Notes: generated from the letters alone by a model not told the origin. A stretch of DNA of 17,190 bases from CAZUSO01 sp964622775 (GCA_964622775.1 CAZUSO010000061.1:1-17190); one strand, 5' to 3'. Positions 1 through 6,388 are shown, counted from the stretch's first letter. Numbers and translations are program-made.

Positions 1-203
1 AAAATTTACTGCGCTGCGTTCCGTAAATTTTACTCCGGTCGGAATGACGACCGCTCATACGCTTCACCAGGAATGACGATACCTTTTACATTCTGGAGAT
101 TGCTCCGGTGCGAAAATTTGGGATGCATCTCATCAGGATATTATCAAATCGCTAAGAAAAAAAATCTTTAACTTCGGCACGAAATTTTAATTTAATCTCA
201 GGA
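1..203. repeat. Intergenic stretch with inverted and direct short repeats
   Basis: No gene is visible in these 203 bases. AAAATTTAC at 1-9 is the exact reverse complement of GTAAATTTT at 23-31, giving a 9-bp stem with a 13-base loop. CGGTCG (36-41) and CGACCG (48-53) form a second perfect stem around GAATGA. The ten-mer GGAATGACGA occurs at 41-50 and again at 70-79. The GGAATGAC core resembles dispersed intergenic repeats seen in many bacterial genomes (general knowledge), and its reverse complement GTCATTCCG occurs at 17175-17183 near the other end of the window. The element probably continues upstream of base 1. From about 100 to 203 the sequence is AT-rich leader for the following gene. 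Confidence 0.5.
169..176 (+). promoter_or_regulatory. Weak candidate -7 box for the Bax inhibitor-1 gene
   Basis: TAACTTCG matches the Bacteroidota -7 consensus TAnnTTTG at seven of eight positions and lies 27 bases before the ATG at 204. No convincing -33 TTTG is seen upstream, so this is tentative. Confidence 0.3.
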
Positions 204-935
204 ATGGAACAAAATCAGATTCAAAACCAATATGGTAATTGGGAAAAAGTTATTGAACGTCATGCAGATCAGGTTGATTCCGGATATGTGGCTCGTTATA
301 TGACCAAGGTATATGCCTGGATGTTTGTGGCGCTGATGGTTACTGCGGGTATCGCCTGGTACACCGCCTCTAATGAGGCCTTAATTAATCTCATCATCAG
401 TAACCGGATATTATTTTTCGGACTGTTGATCGGACAGTTATTTCTGGTAGGCTTTTTATCGCTCCGGATCATGAAGATGTCGGCGGCAACTGCTGCTGCG
501 GTGTTTATTGGCTATGCAGCATTAAACGGATTTACCTTTGCTGTATTGTTAGGTATCTTTACCCTATCATCCATCTTTACCGTATTTGCCATTACAGCAG
601 GCACTTTCGGTATCATGAGCGCTGTGGGCTATTTTACTAAAACCGATCTGACCTCTTTCGGCCGCCTGATGTTTATGGCGCTGATCGGCATCATTATCGC
701 TTCGGTGGTGAATATGTTTATGCACAGCACCACGCTTTACTGGATCATTTCCTATGTGGGCGTTGCGGTTTTTGTCGGGCTGATTGCTTATGACACGCAG
801 AAGATAAAAGCCTATGCTCTGCTGGATACCGAAGAAGATCGTAAACGTGGCGCGATATTAGGAGCGCTGGCCTTATACCTGGACTTCATCAACCTGTTCA
901 TATACCTGTTGCGCATCCTGGGCGACCGGAAATAA
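204..935 (+). CDS. Bax inhibitor-1/YccA family integral membrane protein
   Basis: A 243-residue protein of the BI-1/TMBIM (YccA/YbhL) family. After a polar N-terminus of about 35 residues come roughly seven hydrophobic helices. The family hallmark is at the C-terminal end: a YDTQKIK motif near residue 200, then a last membrane segment with the YLDFINLFIYLLRIL pattern and a short basic tail. Length and layout are typical of the family. Bacterial members act in the inner membrane; YccA is linked to control of the FtsH protease and others to proton or calcium leak, but the role here is not known. ATG at 204 is the only sensible start. A terminator-like hairpin follows the stop codon, so the gene is probably monocistronic. 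Confidence 0.93.
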   Translation: MEQNQIQNQYGNWEKVIERHADQVDSGYVARYMTKVYAWMFVALMVTAGIAWYTASNEALINLIISNRILFFGLLIGQLFLVGFLSLRIMKMSAATAAAVFIGYAALNGFTFAVLLGIFTLSSIFTVFAITAGTFGIMSAVGYFTKTDLTSFGRLMFMALIGIIIASVVNMFMHSTTLYWIISYVGVAVFVGLIAYDTQKIKAYALLDTEEDRKRGAILGALALYLDFINLFIYLLRILGDRK

Positions 936-951
936 TGATCTGTTCAGACAC

Positions 952-980
952 AGCTTGCGCATGACACATGCTGCTTTTTT
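952..980 (+). terminator. Candidate intrinsic terminator after the Bax inhibitor-1 gene
   Basis: GCATG (959-963) pairs with CATGC (967-971) around ACA. AGC (952-954) can pair with GCT (973-975) beyond a small internal loop, and TTTTTT follows at 975-980. The stem is short, so efficiency is uncertain. A second dyad, AAGCTGC (1002-1008) with GCGGCTT (1016-1022) and one mismatch, lies just before the next gene and has no T-run. Confidence 0.4.
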
Positions 981-1035
981 CCGTTACCCATAATTAAATG
1001 GAAGCTGCCAAGCCTGCGGCTTATTGGATTTTGAT

Positions 1036-1800
1036 ATGCTTATGAGAGGATTAGTTTTCCCGGTACTGATTTTTATTTTGACCTCGCTCCTGCCCGCAGG
1101 GGCAACTGCACAGAAATTGCAAACCGGGGTGCCGGATTCAACCGGCGCCACTCAGGTGGACGCTGCAAAGAAGAAAGCACAGACTGATGAATCACCGAAA
1201 GATGCCAAAATCATCAGCGAGGTTAAGGATAAAAACGGGAATATCATAAGAACGGTTCAATACCAGCAGGGTGCGGCAGTGATTACGGAAACTATTATTT
1301 TCCCGCCGTTCCCGGGCTTAAATGAACGTAAACCTGTTAACCCGGACACCCTGGATCCCGATTCCCTGATGGTATTGGTGGATAAGACCAATTACCTGAT
1401 TGCAATCATTTACAAAAAACAACGTATCCGGCAATACCGCGCGGTATTTGGCCCGGATCGGCTGCATGACAAAATGCGGGAGGGCGATCGTTGCACGCCG
1501 GAGGGATGGTTTAAAATTGTAGAAAAAAGAGACCACAACAACTGGCAGAAATTCTTGCTGATAGACTATCCCAATGAGGAGTCGTATAAGAAGTTCAACG
1601 AACGCCTCCAGGAAGGATTAATTCCCCGCAGCAGCCGTATCGGAGGGTCGGTAGGCATCCACGGCACCTTCAGAGGTGGCGATGAGATGGTGGACATGGG
1701 TATTGGATGGACCGATGGTTGTGTGGCGCTCAAATCTGTGGATATTATTGATTTTTACCGCTTCGTCCACCCCGGAACCCGGGTTTATGTGCGACGGTAG
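1036..1800 (+). CDS. Secreted L,D-transpeptidase-like (YkuD domain) protein
   Basis: The reading frame opens with a TTG at 1024, but the ATGs at 1036 or 1042 are better starts because each leads straight into a signal peptide (MLMRGLVFPVLIFILTS..., cleavage likely near ATA-Q). Using 1036 gives 254 residues. A low-complexity linker follows, then a YkuD domain over about the last 140 residues. The family signature is present: an IHGT histidine (residue 209 from this start) and, 20 residues later, a WTDGC cysteine (residue 229) followed by VALKSVDIIDFY, which corresponds to the usual S-H-G-C-x-R/A-L block with Thr-Asp in place of Ser-His. L,D-transpeptidases form 3-3 peptidoglycan cross-links or attach proteins to the wall in the periplasm. 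The substrate cannot be told from sequence. Confidence 0.85.
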   Translation: MLMRGLVFPVLIFILTSLLPAGATAQKLQTGVPDSTGATQVDAAKKKAQTDESPKDAKIISEVKDKNGNIIRTVQYQQGAAVITETIIFPPFPGLNERKPVNPDTLDPDSLMVLVDKTNYLIAIIYKKQRIRQYRAVFGPDRLHDKMREGDRCTPEGWFKIVEKRDHNNWQKFLLIDYPNEESYKKFNERLQEGLIPRSSRIGGSVGIHGTFRGGDEMVDMGIGWTDGCVALKSVDIIDFYRFVHPGTRVYVRR

Positions 1801-1820
1801 CCGCCAAACGTTTACTTTCG

Positions 1821-1828
1821 TACATTTG
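1821..1828 (+). promoter_or_regulatory. -7 box of the AraC-type regulator gene
   Basis: TACATTTG is an exact match to the Bacteroidota -7 consensus TAnnTTTG. It lies 21 bases before the ATG at 1850, in the short gap after the L,D-transpeptidase stop. A near match, TACTTTCG (1813-1820), sits directly before it. The site supports 1850 rather than an upstream start. Confidence 0.5.
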
Positions 1829-1849
1829 CATCTGAAACAAATACCGGCA

Positions 1850-2746
1850 ATGAAAAGAATAAAGGCTTCATCATATCTACCCGATTTAAAGCAGCAACAA
1901 CGTGAAGCTTTTATCAATCGTTTTTTTGATGATGAGGTGCTTTCCTGTGAGCGTAAGGAATGGAGCCCGGCAAACGGCATCACGATTGAAGTGCTCGACA
2001 TCATGCTTTGCGACAATCAGGATGGCCGCGATGAAACCGCATTATTCCGCTACCTGCCTTATGAGGACGGACGACCATACATATCTTTAATTTTTATTCC
2101 CGAATATAATAATGAAGAAGAGGAGACACAGCGCTCCATACAAATTCATTTTCATCCGGAATTTTTCAACGGCTTTGATGCCGATCTTTTAAACGGGCAA
2201 CAACCGTTCAAAAGCGACCGCAGCGCAGAACAGGCATTTACACCGAACGCCGCGATCCGGGATGCGCTGGATTTTATCCGCAGTTTTAATCCGGTAGAAA
2301 AAGGGGCTGATTTTACCCGGTATTTAAGGCTGAATGAAATGGTATTGCTGTTATTACGGCACAGTATTGATGCATTCTTTGTGCCCGACGAAGCTAATTA
2401 TCTGCCGGCATGCAGTTTCCTGAATAATAGTGCAGAGCGGGATAAGATTACGGAGGCTCAAAAAATCATTCTTGAAAAGATAGATGCTCCAATAACCATC
2501 CGCGACCTGTCCAGAATGGTAGGGATGAACGAATGTTATCTTAAAAAAGGATTTAAGGCCATGTTCGGGAAAACCATCCATGAATACCGCCAGCACCAGC
2601 GTATTGAGCAGGCTAAACTGCTGCTGCAACAAAAGAAGCTGACGGTTAATGAGGTAGCCTTCCGGTTGGGTTTCGGCAGCGCATCGCATTTCAGCACCGC
2701 CTTTAAGAAAATTGCCGGAATGAAGCCCTGCGAGCTGTTACACTGA
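1850..2746 (+). CDS. AraC family transcriptional regulator
   Basis: A 298-residue protein starting at the ATG at 1850. The frame stays open upstream to 1676, but that part lies inside the L,D-transpeptidase gene in another frame and is an artefact. The last ~100 residues are a double helix-turn-helix AraC/XylS DNA-binding domain: TEAQKIILEKI, ITIRDLSRMVGMNECYLKKGFK (first helix-turn-helix), IHEYRQHQRIEQAKLLLQ, then VNEVAFRLGFGSASHFSTAFKK and GMKPCELL (second). The N-terminal ~190 residues should sense or dimerise; the IQIHFHPEFF segment recalls the PchR-like subgroup that responds to siderophores, but the ligand is not evident. It is convergent with the lipoprotein gene, with only ten bases between the stops. 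Target genes are unknown. Confidence 0.9.
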   Translation: MKRIKASSYLPDLKQQQREAFINRFFDDEVLSCERKEWSPANGITIEVLDIMLCDNQDGRDETALFRYLPYEDGRPYISLIFIPEYNNEEEETQRSIQIHFHPEFFNGFDADLLNGQQPFKSDRSAEQAFTPNAAIRDALDFIRSFNPVEKGADFTRYLRLNEMVLLLLRHSIDAFFVPDEANYLPACSFLNNSAERDKITEAQKIILEKIDAPITIRDLSRMVGMNECYLKKGFKAMFGKTIHEYRQHQRIEQAKLLLQQKKLTVNEVAFRLGFGSASHFSTAFKKIAGMKPCELLH

Positions 2747-2756
2747 TTTTTCTGAA

Positions 2757-3440
2757 TTAGGGTTCCAAATGGTAATCAATAAGTGAATCGGTGTAGTTGC
2801 GGGTGTACAGCGAGAGGATATGAATATCAAAGGTTCGTTTAATAATCCCGATTCCCTTACTATACCAGATCATCACCGTTCCACAGTTAGCATATATCGG
2901 AGTGCCGGTAGGCTTTGCTTTTAAGGCGTTACTTATTTGCACAATGTCCTTGTAAGTTTTACCGTTTATCGTCATGCTAAGACCCGTAGCCACCACTTCA
3001 CAGTCAAATTTAGCATCTAAGGGGATGCCGGAGTAAGTGAAAGATTCCGTATTCGTCCAATTATCACCGGTTTGGGCATTATCCTTGGAAAGCACTACGG
3101 TAACATATTGCTGCTGATCGTCAAACAGATCTACCAGCATCAGGAATTTATCTTCATTTTTGCCGAAATATTCCGGGGTGGTGTGCTGGTCAACGGTATC
3201 GTACGATTCGTAATAGTCATAAGTGAGGCCGCTTTTTACAGAGTCAAGACCCGTAGCCATCCTGCGGTAAACTACTTCTTCATTGGAGCCATACAACCAC
3301 CAGGAACCCGGATTGGTGGACATATAATCAACGGGTACCTGATTATCCGGATCGAGATCGTGGTTATCACCCTTATTACAGGAGCTAACAGACAACAGCA
3401 GGCCTGTGGCCATTAAGGTATAAAGTGCAAATTGCTTCAT
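2757..3440 (-). CDS. Lipoprotein of unknown function
   Basis: 227 residues. The N-terminus is a clear lipoprotein signal: MKQF, a hydrophobic stretch, then lipobox VSSC with the acylated cysteine at residue 21. A polar Asn/Asp-rich tether (NKGDNHDLDPDNQ) follows, and the mature part seems mostly beta strand with repeated aromatic residues (GSWWLYG, YDYYESYDTVD, IWYSKGIGIIKR). The final third, with 'KGIGIIKR' and 'LIDYHLEP', resembles small Bacteroidota lipoproteins described as TapB-like or hypothetical; I cannot name a function. The protein is probably anchored in the outer membrane or facing the periplasm. A good -7 box lies upstream. A hairpin (AACAGG 3462-3467 with CCTGTT 3475-3480) would fall in the 5' leader. 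Confidence 0.82.
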   Translation of the reverse strand: MKQFALYTLMATGLLLSVSSCNKGDNHDLDPDNQVPVDYMSTNPGSWWLYGSNEEVVYRRMATGLDSVKSGLTYDYYESYDTVDQHTTPEYFGKNEDKFLMLVDLFDDQQQYVTVVLSKDNAQTGDNWTNTESFTYSGIPLDAKFDCEVVATGLSMTINGKTYKDIVQISNALKAKPTGTPIYANCGTVMIWYSKGIGIIKRTFDIHILSLYTRNYTDSLIDYHLEP

Positions 3441-3491
3441 TTGAGCATATTTATAGAAAAAAACAGGGAATAAGCCTGTTCATAACGGAGG

Positions 3492-3499
3492 CAAAGTTA
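3492..3499 (-). promoter_or_regulatory. -7 box of the lipoprotein gene
   Basis: On the minus strand this reads TAACTTTG, an exact TAnnTTTG match, 51 bases before the ATG at 3440. A TTTC lies 19 bases further upstream at a plausible -33 position. Transcription would begin near 3485, placing the AACAGG/CCTGTT hairpin at the start of the leader. Confidence 0.5.
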
Positions 3500-3586
3500 A
3501 TTTATTGTTTTGGAAATTGAAAGTTTGGAGGAGTTTAGTATTTTTAATGCAATAAAAATTTCAATTATTACAAAAAAGAAATCATT

Positions 3587-3886
3587 ATGGGAATCAGCAC
3601 AAAAAATATAGCCACTTTTTTATTAGGCGCCGCTGCCGGCGCTGCGGTGCTTAAATACGCTTCAATGACTGATGAAGAAAAAGAACAACTGATGCAATCG
3701 CTCAAAACAAAAGCCGGAAAGCTTAAAGAAGAAGCTGAAACCGGAATGGGAATGGCAAAGGATTATTTTTCAGAGTTGGGTCGGGAAGGCACAGAATCGC
3801 TTAAAGAACATTGGGGCGATATTGAAAAATATCTCAAAGATCTGCTGGGGAAAAAGGATGGCAGCGAATCGAAGGCATCTGCTTAA
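3587..3886 (+). CDS. YtxH-like small membrane-associated protein
   Basis: 99 residues. The N-terminus MGISTKNIATFLLGAAAGAAVLKYA is the glycine/alanine-rich single hydrophobic segment typical of YtxH-domain proteins. A highly charged, probably helical part follows (DEEKEQLMQSLKTKAGKLKEEAET..., GREGTESLKEHWGDIEKYLKDLL) with an amphipathic heptad-like pattern. YtxH-type proteins are often annotated as general-stress or envelope-associated proteins, with no defined biochemical activity. The gene is divergent from the lipoprotein gene and shares the AT-rich region 3441-3586. A loose promoter match (TATTTTTA near 3538) is not strong enough to list. No downstream gene lies close enough to suggest an operon. 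Confidence 0.75.
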   Translation: MGISTKNIATFLLGAAAGAAVLKYASMTDEEKEQLMQSLKTKAGKLKEEAETGMGMAKDYFSELGREGTESLKEHWGDIEKYLKDLLGKKDGSESKASA

Positions 3887-4094
3887 AACAGCATTGTCTG
3901 AAACAAAGTCCTTCCTGTAGCGGTGTTCAGCCACCGACTACAAACTAAACAGCTATAACTCTACCGGTATGGGTCAGAGGCTGATGCCAAACCCCAATAT
4001 GCTGAATCGGATTATTATGAATGTATTCCGGCGTTTCTCCCTAAGGTGGAGCGCGTATTGGTTGGTAGCGGAATACCAGCCAACGGAAAATTTA
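3887..4094 (+). repeat. Intergenic segment with three dyads and a repeated motif upstream of the NOR genes
   Basis: No convincing gene. Three inverted repeats are visible. First, TGTAGCGGTG (3916-3925) pairs with CACCGACTACA (3932-3942), with one bulged base. Second, TCAG-AGG-CTGA lies at 3974-3984. Third, TTGGTTGGTA (4058-4067) pairs with TACCAGCCAA (4074-4083), with one G-T wobble. The motif GTAGCGG-N4/5-CAGCCA occurs twice, at 3917-3933 and 4065-4082. The frame leading into the cytochrome gene stays open from 3959 but has no early start codon, and a 48-codon ORF begins at 3969; neither is credible. The first hairpin has no T-run, so it is not an evident terminator for the YtxH gene. Confidence 0.4.
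4058..4083 (+). promoter_or_regulatory. Dyad immediately upstream of the norCB promoter (possible operator)
   Basis: The arms TTGGTTGGTA and TACCAGCCAA are complementary at nine of ten positions around a six-base centre GCGGAA, and end 11 bases before the -33 TTTG of the NOR promoter. This is a reasonable position for a regulator site. It does not look like the E. coli NsrR consensus or a TTGAT-N4-ATCAA FNR/DNR box, so the binding protein is unknown. It may instead be part of the intergenic repeat. Confidence 0.35.
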
Positions 4095-4126
4095 TTTGTC
4101 TGGTATTTTTATTGAGGATAATTTTG
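4095..4126 (+). promoter_or_regulatory. Promoter of the norC-norB genes (TTTG-N20-TAATTTTG)
   Basis: TTTG at 4095-4098 and TAATTTTG at 4119-4126 are separated by 20 bases, an exact match to the Bacteroidota -33/-7 arrangement for the housekeeping sigma factor. The predicted start of transcription is near 4132, giving a very short leader to the ATG at 4139 or 4148. This decides the start of the cytochrome gene, because upstream GTG or TTG starts would lie before the promoter. Confidence 0.62.
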
Positions 4127-4138
4127 TCCTTAATTAAA

Positions 4139-4552
4139 ATGCGGACAATGATCAGCGATAAACAAAAGATAACCGTTGCGGCTTTTTTGCTGGCGGCTTT
4201 CCTGTCTTATACGTATTTCATCTACCGAAACCTTCCGGTGAAATCTGATGCATCCGCTGGCATCGCCGCAGCAAACGGGAAGCTGCTCTGGCAACGTAAA
4301 AACTGTAATTCCTGCCACCAGATTTACGGACTGGGCGGCTACCTGGGCCCGGATCTGACTAATGTTTATTCCAGGCAGGGGGCGGATTATATCAAAGCCT
4401 TCTTAGTTACCGGAACCGTAACGATGCCACAGTTTCGTCTGAGCCAAAAAGAGCTGGATGAAATCGTTGCTTTTTTAAAGCAGGTGGACGCTTCCGGCAC
4501 TGCTGACCCAAAATCATTTAAAATAAATTATGATGGATTCATCCACCACTAA
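4139..4552 (+). CDS. norC: Membrane-anchored cytochrome c, NorC-like subunit
   Basis: 137 residues from the ATG at 4139 (a second ATG at 4148 is equally possible); longer upstream starts are excluded by the promoter at 4095-4126. Residues 10-29 are one membrane helix (ITVAAFLLAAFLSYTYFIY). A single class I cytochrome c domain follows: heme-attachment motif CNSCH at 56-60, then the GGYLGPDLTNVYSR stretch typical of NorC and related cytochromes, and the axial methionine in TMPQF (Met96). The layout (one helix, one heme c, about 140 residues) is that of NorC, which passes electrons from soluble donors to the NorB catalytic subunit on the periplasmic side. The last 23 bases overlap the NorB-like gene, indicating translational coupling. 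Confidence 0.82.
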   Translation: MRTMISDKQKITVAAFLLAAFLSYTYFIYRNLPVKSDASAGIAAANGKLLWQRKNCNSCHQIYGLGGYLGPDLTNVYSRQGADYIKAFLVTGTVTMPQFRLSQKELDEIVAFLKQVDASGTADPKSFKINYDGFIHH

Positions 4553-5879
4553 TGCGCGTGTTACACCTGCCACCTTTCTGCTGACCGCGCTCCTCCTCCT
4601 GGCCTTTGGGATGGCATTTGGCCTTTTAGGGGCATTCCAGTATGTACAGGCCGGGTTTCTGAAAGAATATCTTTCCTTCGAAAGAGTGCGGCCCCTGCAC
4701 GTTTCGGCGGTCGTGTTCTGGATCATAACCGGCATCTGTGGTGCAGTGCTTTATTACCTGCAGGAGTTTACGGGCAAAAAAATCTATTCCCGCCCATTGC
4801 TCAGGCTACAGTATTACTTATTGGTTATTTCCATTATAGCAATATTGACTTCCTATGTCTTCGGAATATTCATGGGGCGTGAATACTGGGAATTTCACCC
4901 TGCACTGGCTATTCCGGTAGCCACAGCCTGGCTGCTGTTTCTGATCAATGTATTTAAGTCATTACCTTCATTCCGGAACCTGCCGGTTTATGTGTGGATG
5001 TGGCTTACCGGACTGTGCTTTTTCTTATTCACTTTTATGGAATCCTATCTGTGGCTGCTACCCTATTTCCGGGAAAATATTGTGAACGACATGACGGTTC
5101 AGTGGAAATCCTATGGCTCTATGGTCGGATCCTGGAATATGCTGATCTACGGCTGTAGTATTTACCTCTTAGATAAAATCAGCGGCAATAAACACTATGG
5201 TGTATCTAAGACCGGCTTTGCCATTTACTTTCTGGGGCTATTTAACCTGATGTTTAACTGGGGGCATCATATTTACACCCTGCCTACCGCACCGTATATT
5301 AAATACATCAGTTATATCGTCAGTATGACGGAGCTGATCCTGTTTTTCCGGATGCTGCTGCAGTGGAGATCTTCGCTGGATACCACCAGAAAACATTATC
5401 ATTATCTTCCGTACCGTTTATTGATTGCTGCCGACGTCTGGGTGTTTCTTACCCTGCTTCTGAGCATTGGCATGTCCATACCGGCTGTCAATGTTTACAC
5501 CCATGGCACGCACGTAACCGTTGGGCATACCATGGGCGCCACGATCGGCATTAATTCTTTTTTATTGTTTGCCTTCGTTTTCGATATTTTCCGGGATGAT
5601 ACGGAGCATCCCGGCCGGTTAAAGTGGTTTTCCCTTGCGTACTGGCTGGCGAACCTGTCCCTGCTCGTATTTTGGATTGCGCTTATCAGTGCAGGCGTGC
5701 AAAAAGCGGCCTGGCAGATGTCGCCCCATGCCGGCCCTTTCAGCGCCATGATGACCGGATTAAGGCCTTACTTTATCATCTTTTTTATTTCAGGTATTGG
5801 TATTTTTGTTGCTTTACTCATCTGGATTATCCTGATTTTTAAGATCAGCAGCCACCGCCGGAAACGGTATGAAATTTAG
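4530..5879 (+). CDS. norB: Divergent NorB-like heme-copper oxidoreductase catalytic subunit
   Basis: 449 residues with about twelve hydrophobic helices, a member of the heme-copper oxidase/NO reductase superfamily by fold signature and by its NorC partner. Recognisable NorB features are RPLHVSAVVFW with His57 (helix II heme b ligand), GREYWEFHP (116-124), FNWGHHIYTLP with His246-His247 (FeB pair), and YTHGTHVTVGHTMGATIG with His333 (heme b3 ligand). Departures are clear. The helix VI region (186-216, NDMTVQWKSYGSM...) has no His or Glu, where cNOR has an FeB-binding His and a nearby Glu. The usual H-G-H of helix X is H-T-M (Met335). The protein may belong to one of the non-canonical NOR families with altered FeB ligands. 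'Cbb3-type oxidase subunit I' is a likely automatic label, but the GREYWE block and the cytochrome partner favour NOR ancestry. NO reductase activity is inferred. Confidence 0.75.
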   Translation: MMDSSTTNARVTPATFLLTALLLLAFGMAFGLLGAFQYVQAGFLKEYLSFERVRPLHVSAVVFWIITGICGAVLYYLQEFTGKKIYSRPLLRLQYYLLVISIIAILTSYVFGIFMGREYWEFHPALAIPVATAWLLFLINVFKSLPSFRNLPVYVWMWLTGLCFFLFTFMESYLWLLPYFRENIVNDMTVQWKSYGSMVGSWNMLIYGCSIYLLDKISGNKHYGVSKTGFAIYFLGLFNLMFNWGHHIYTLPTAPYIKYISYIVSMTELILFFRMLLQWRSSLDTTRKHYHYLPYRLLIAADVWVFLTLLLSIGMSIPAVNVYTHGTHVTVGHTMGATIGINSFLLFAFVFDIFRDDTEHPGRLKWFSLAYWLANLSLLVFWIALISAGVQKAAWQMSPHAGPFSAMMTGLRPYFIIFFISGIGIFVALLIWIILIFKISSHRRKRYEI

Positions 5880-5893
5880 CTGATCAATTCCGT

Positions 5894-5901
5894 TAACTTT
5901 G
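5894..5901 (+). promoter_or_regulatory. -7 box for the QueD-like and Rrf2 gene pair
   Basis: TAACTTTG is an exact TAnnTTTG match lying in the 47-base gap after the NorB-like stop and 25 bases before the ATG at 5927. No clear -33 is seen. It suggests that the two downstream genes can be transcribed on their own as well as by read-through from norCB. Confidence 0.5.
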
Positions 5902-5926
5902 CCTTCGCATCATATCTTCATCCTCC

Positions 5927-6373
5927 ATGTTGTCGCTAACAAAAATATTTCATTTTGAAACCGGCCATGCGCTTCACCGGTACGAAGGAGCATGTCGGAA
6001 TATCCATGGGCATTCTTATGAGCTGCGGGTATCAGTAACGATTGCCCGGCAATCCGAAGATTACCTGCCGCCGCCGGGCTTTATAGTAGATTTTAAGGAT
6101 ATAAAAAAGATTGTGCAGACCGGGATCGTTGATTACTTTGACCACAAACTGGTATTGTCGGAAGCTTATGTGGCGGCTCATCCCGATGTGGGGAGTCTGA
6201 AGAATCTTATCATCTGGAATTTCGAACCCAGCGCTGAAAACATTTTACTCTTTATCCGGAATACGCTCGTAGCCATGATTCCTCCGAATGTGCAGCTTCA
6301 GAAAATACTGCTGTACGAAACCAGGAGCTCCTTTGTGGAATGGGAAGCCGACCGGGCAAACATTCCATCATGA
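5927..6373 (+). CDS. 6-pyruvoyl-tetrahydropterin synthase / QueD family protein
   Basis: 148 residues, a single T-fold domain. The key residues of the family are all present: zinc ligands His14 (FETGHAL), His27 and His29 in CRNIHGH; the catalytic cysteine Cys23 of that motif; the Asp72-His73 pair (YFDHKLVL); FIVDFKDIK; the PSAENI block (101-106); and Glu131 (LYETRSSFVEW), the likely pterin anchor. The enzyme should act on 7,8-dihydroneopterin triphosphate, giving 6-carboxy-tetrahydropterin (QueD, queuosine/7-deazaguanine route) or 6-pyruvoyl-tetrahydropterin. Sequence alone does not separate these. No other queuosine genes are present here. It sits 47 bases after the NorB-like gene and 15 bases before the Rrf2 regulator, which suggests a link with the NO module. 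Confidence 0.85.
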   Translation: MLSLTKIFHFETGHALHRYEGACRNIHGHSYELRVSVTIARQSEDYLPPPGFIVDFKDIKKIVQTGIVDYFDHKLVLSEAYVAAHPDVGSLKNLIIWNFEPSAENILLFIRNTLVAMIPPNVQLQKILLYETRSSFVEWEADRANIPS

Positions 6374-6388
6374 AAAAATTTCAGCAAT

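Noticed and set aside
1676..1849. Longer N-terminus for the AraC regulator
   Set aside because: The extra 58 codons lie within the L,D-transpeptidase gene in another frame, have an atypical Trp/Met-rich composition, and precede the TACATTTG promoter box.
3916..3942. Hairpin after the YtxH-like gene as a terminator
   Set aside because: The stem is good but is followed by CAAACTAAAC rather than a T-run, and its motif recurs at 4065, so it fits a repeat better.
3969..4115. A 48-codon ORF starting ATGGGTCAG before norC
   Set aside because: It overlaps the dyads and the norCB -33 element, has an odd composition, and has no recognisable family or promoter.
4046..4138. Upstream GTG/TTG starts extending the cytochrome by 31 residues
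   Set aside because: The promoter TTTG-N20-TAATTTTG lies inside this extension, and the membrane helix begins properly after the ATG at 4139.
4530..5879. Calling the NorB-like protein a cbb3-type cytochrome oxidase subunit I
   Set aside because: It lacks the helix VI histidine region of oxidases, has the NOR-type GREYWE block, and is paired with a single-heme, single-helix NorC-like cytochrome and an NsrR-like regulator. No ccoO, ccoP or ccoQ genes are present.
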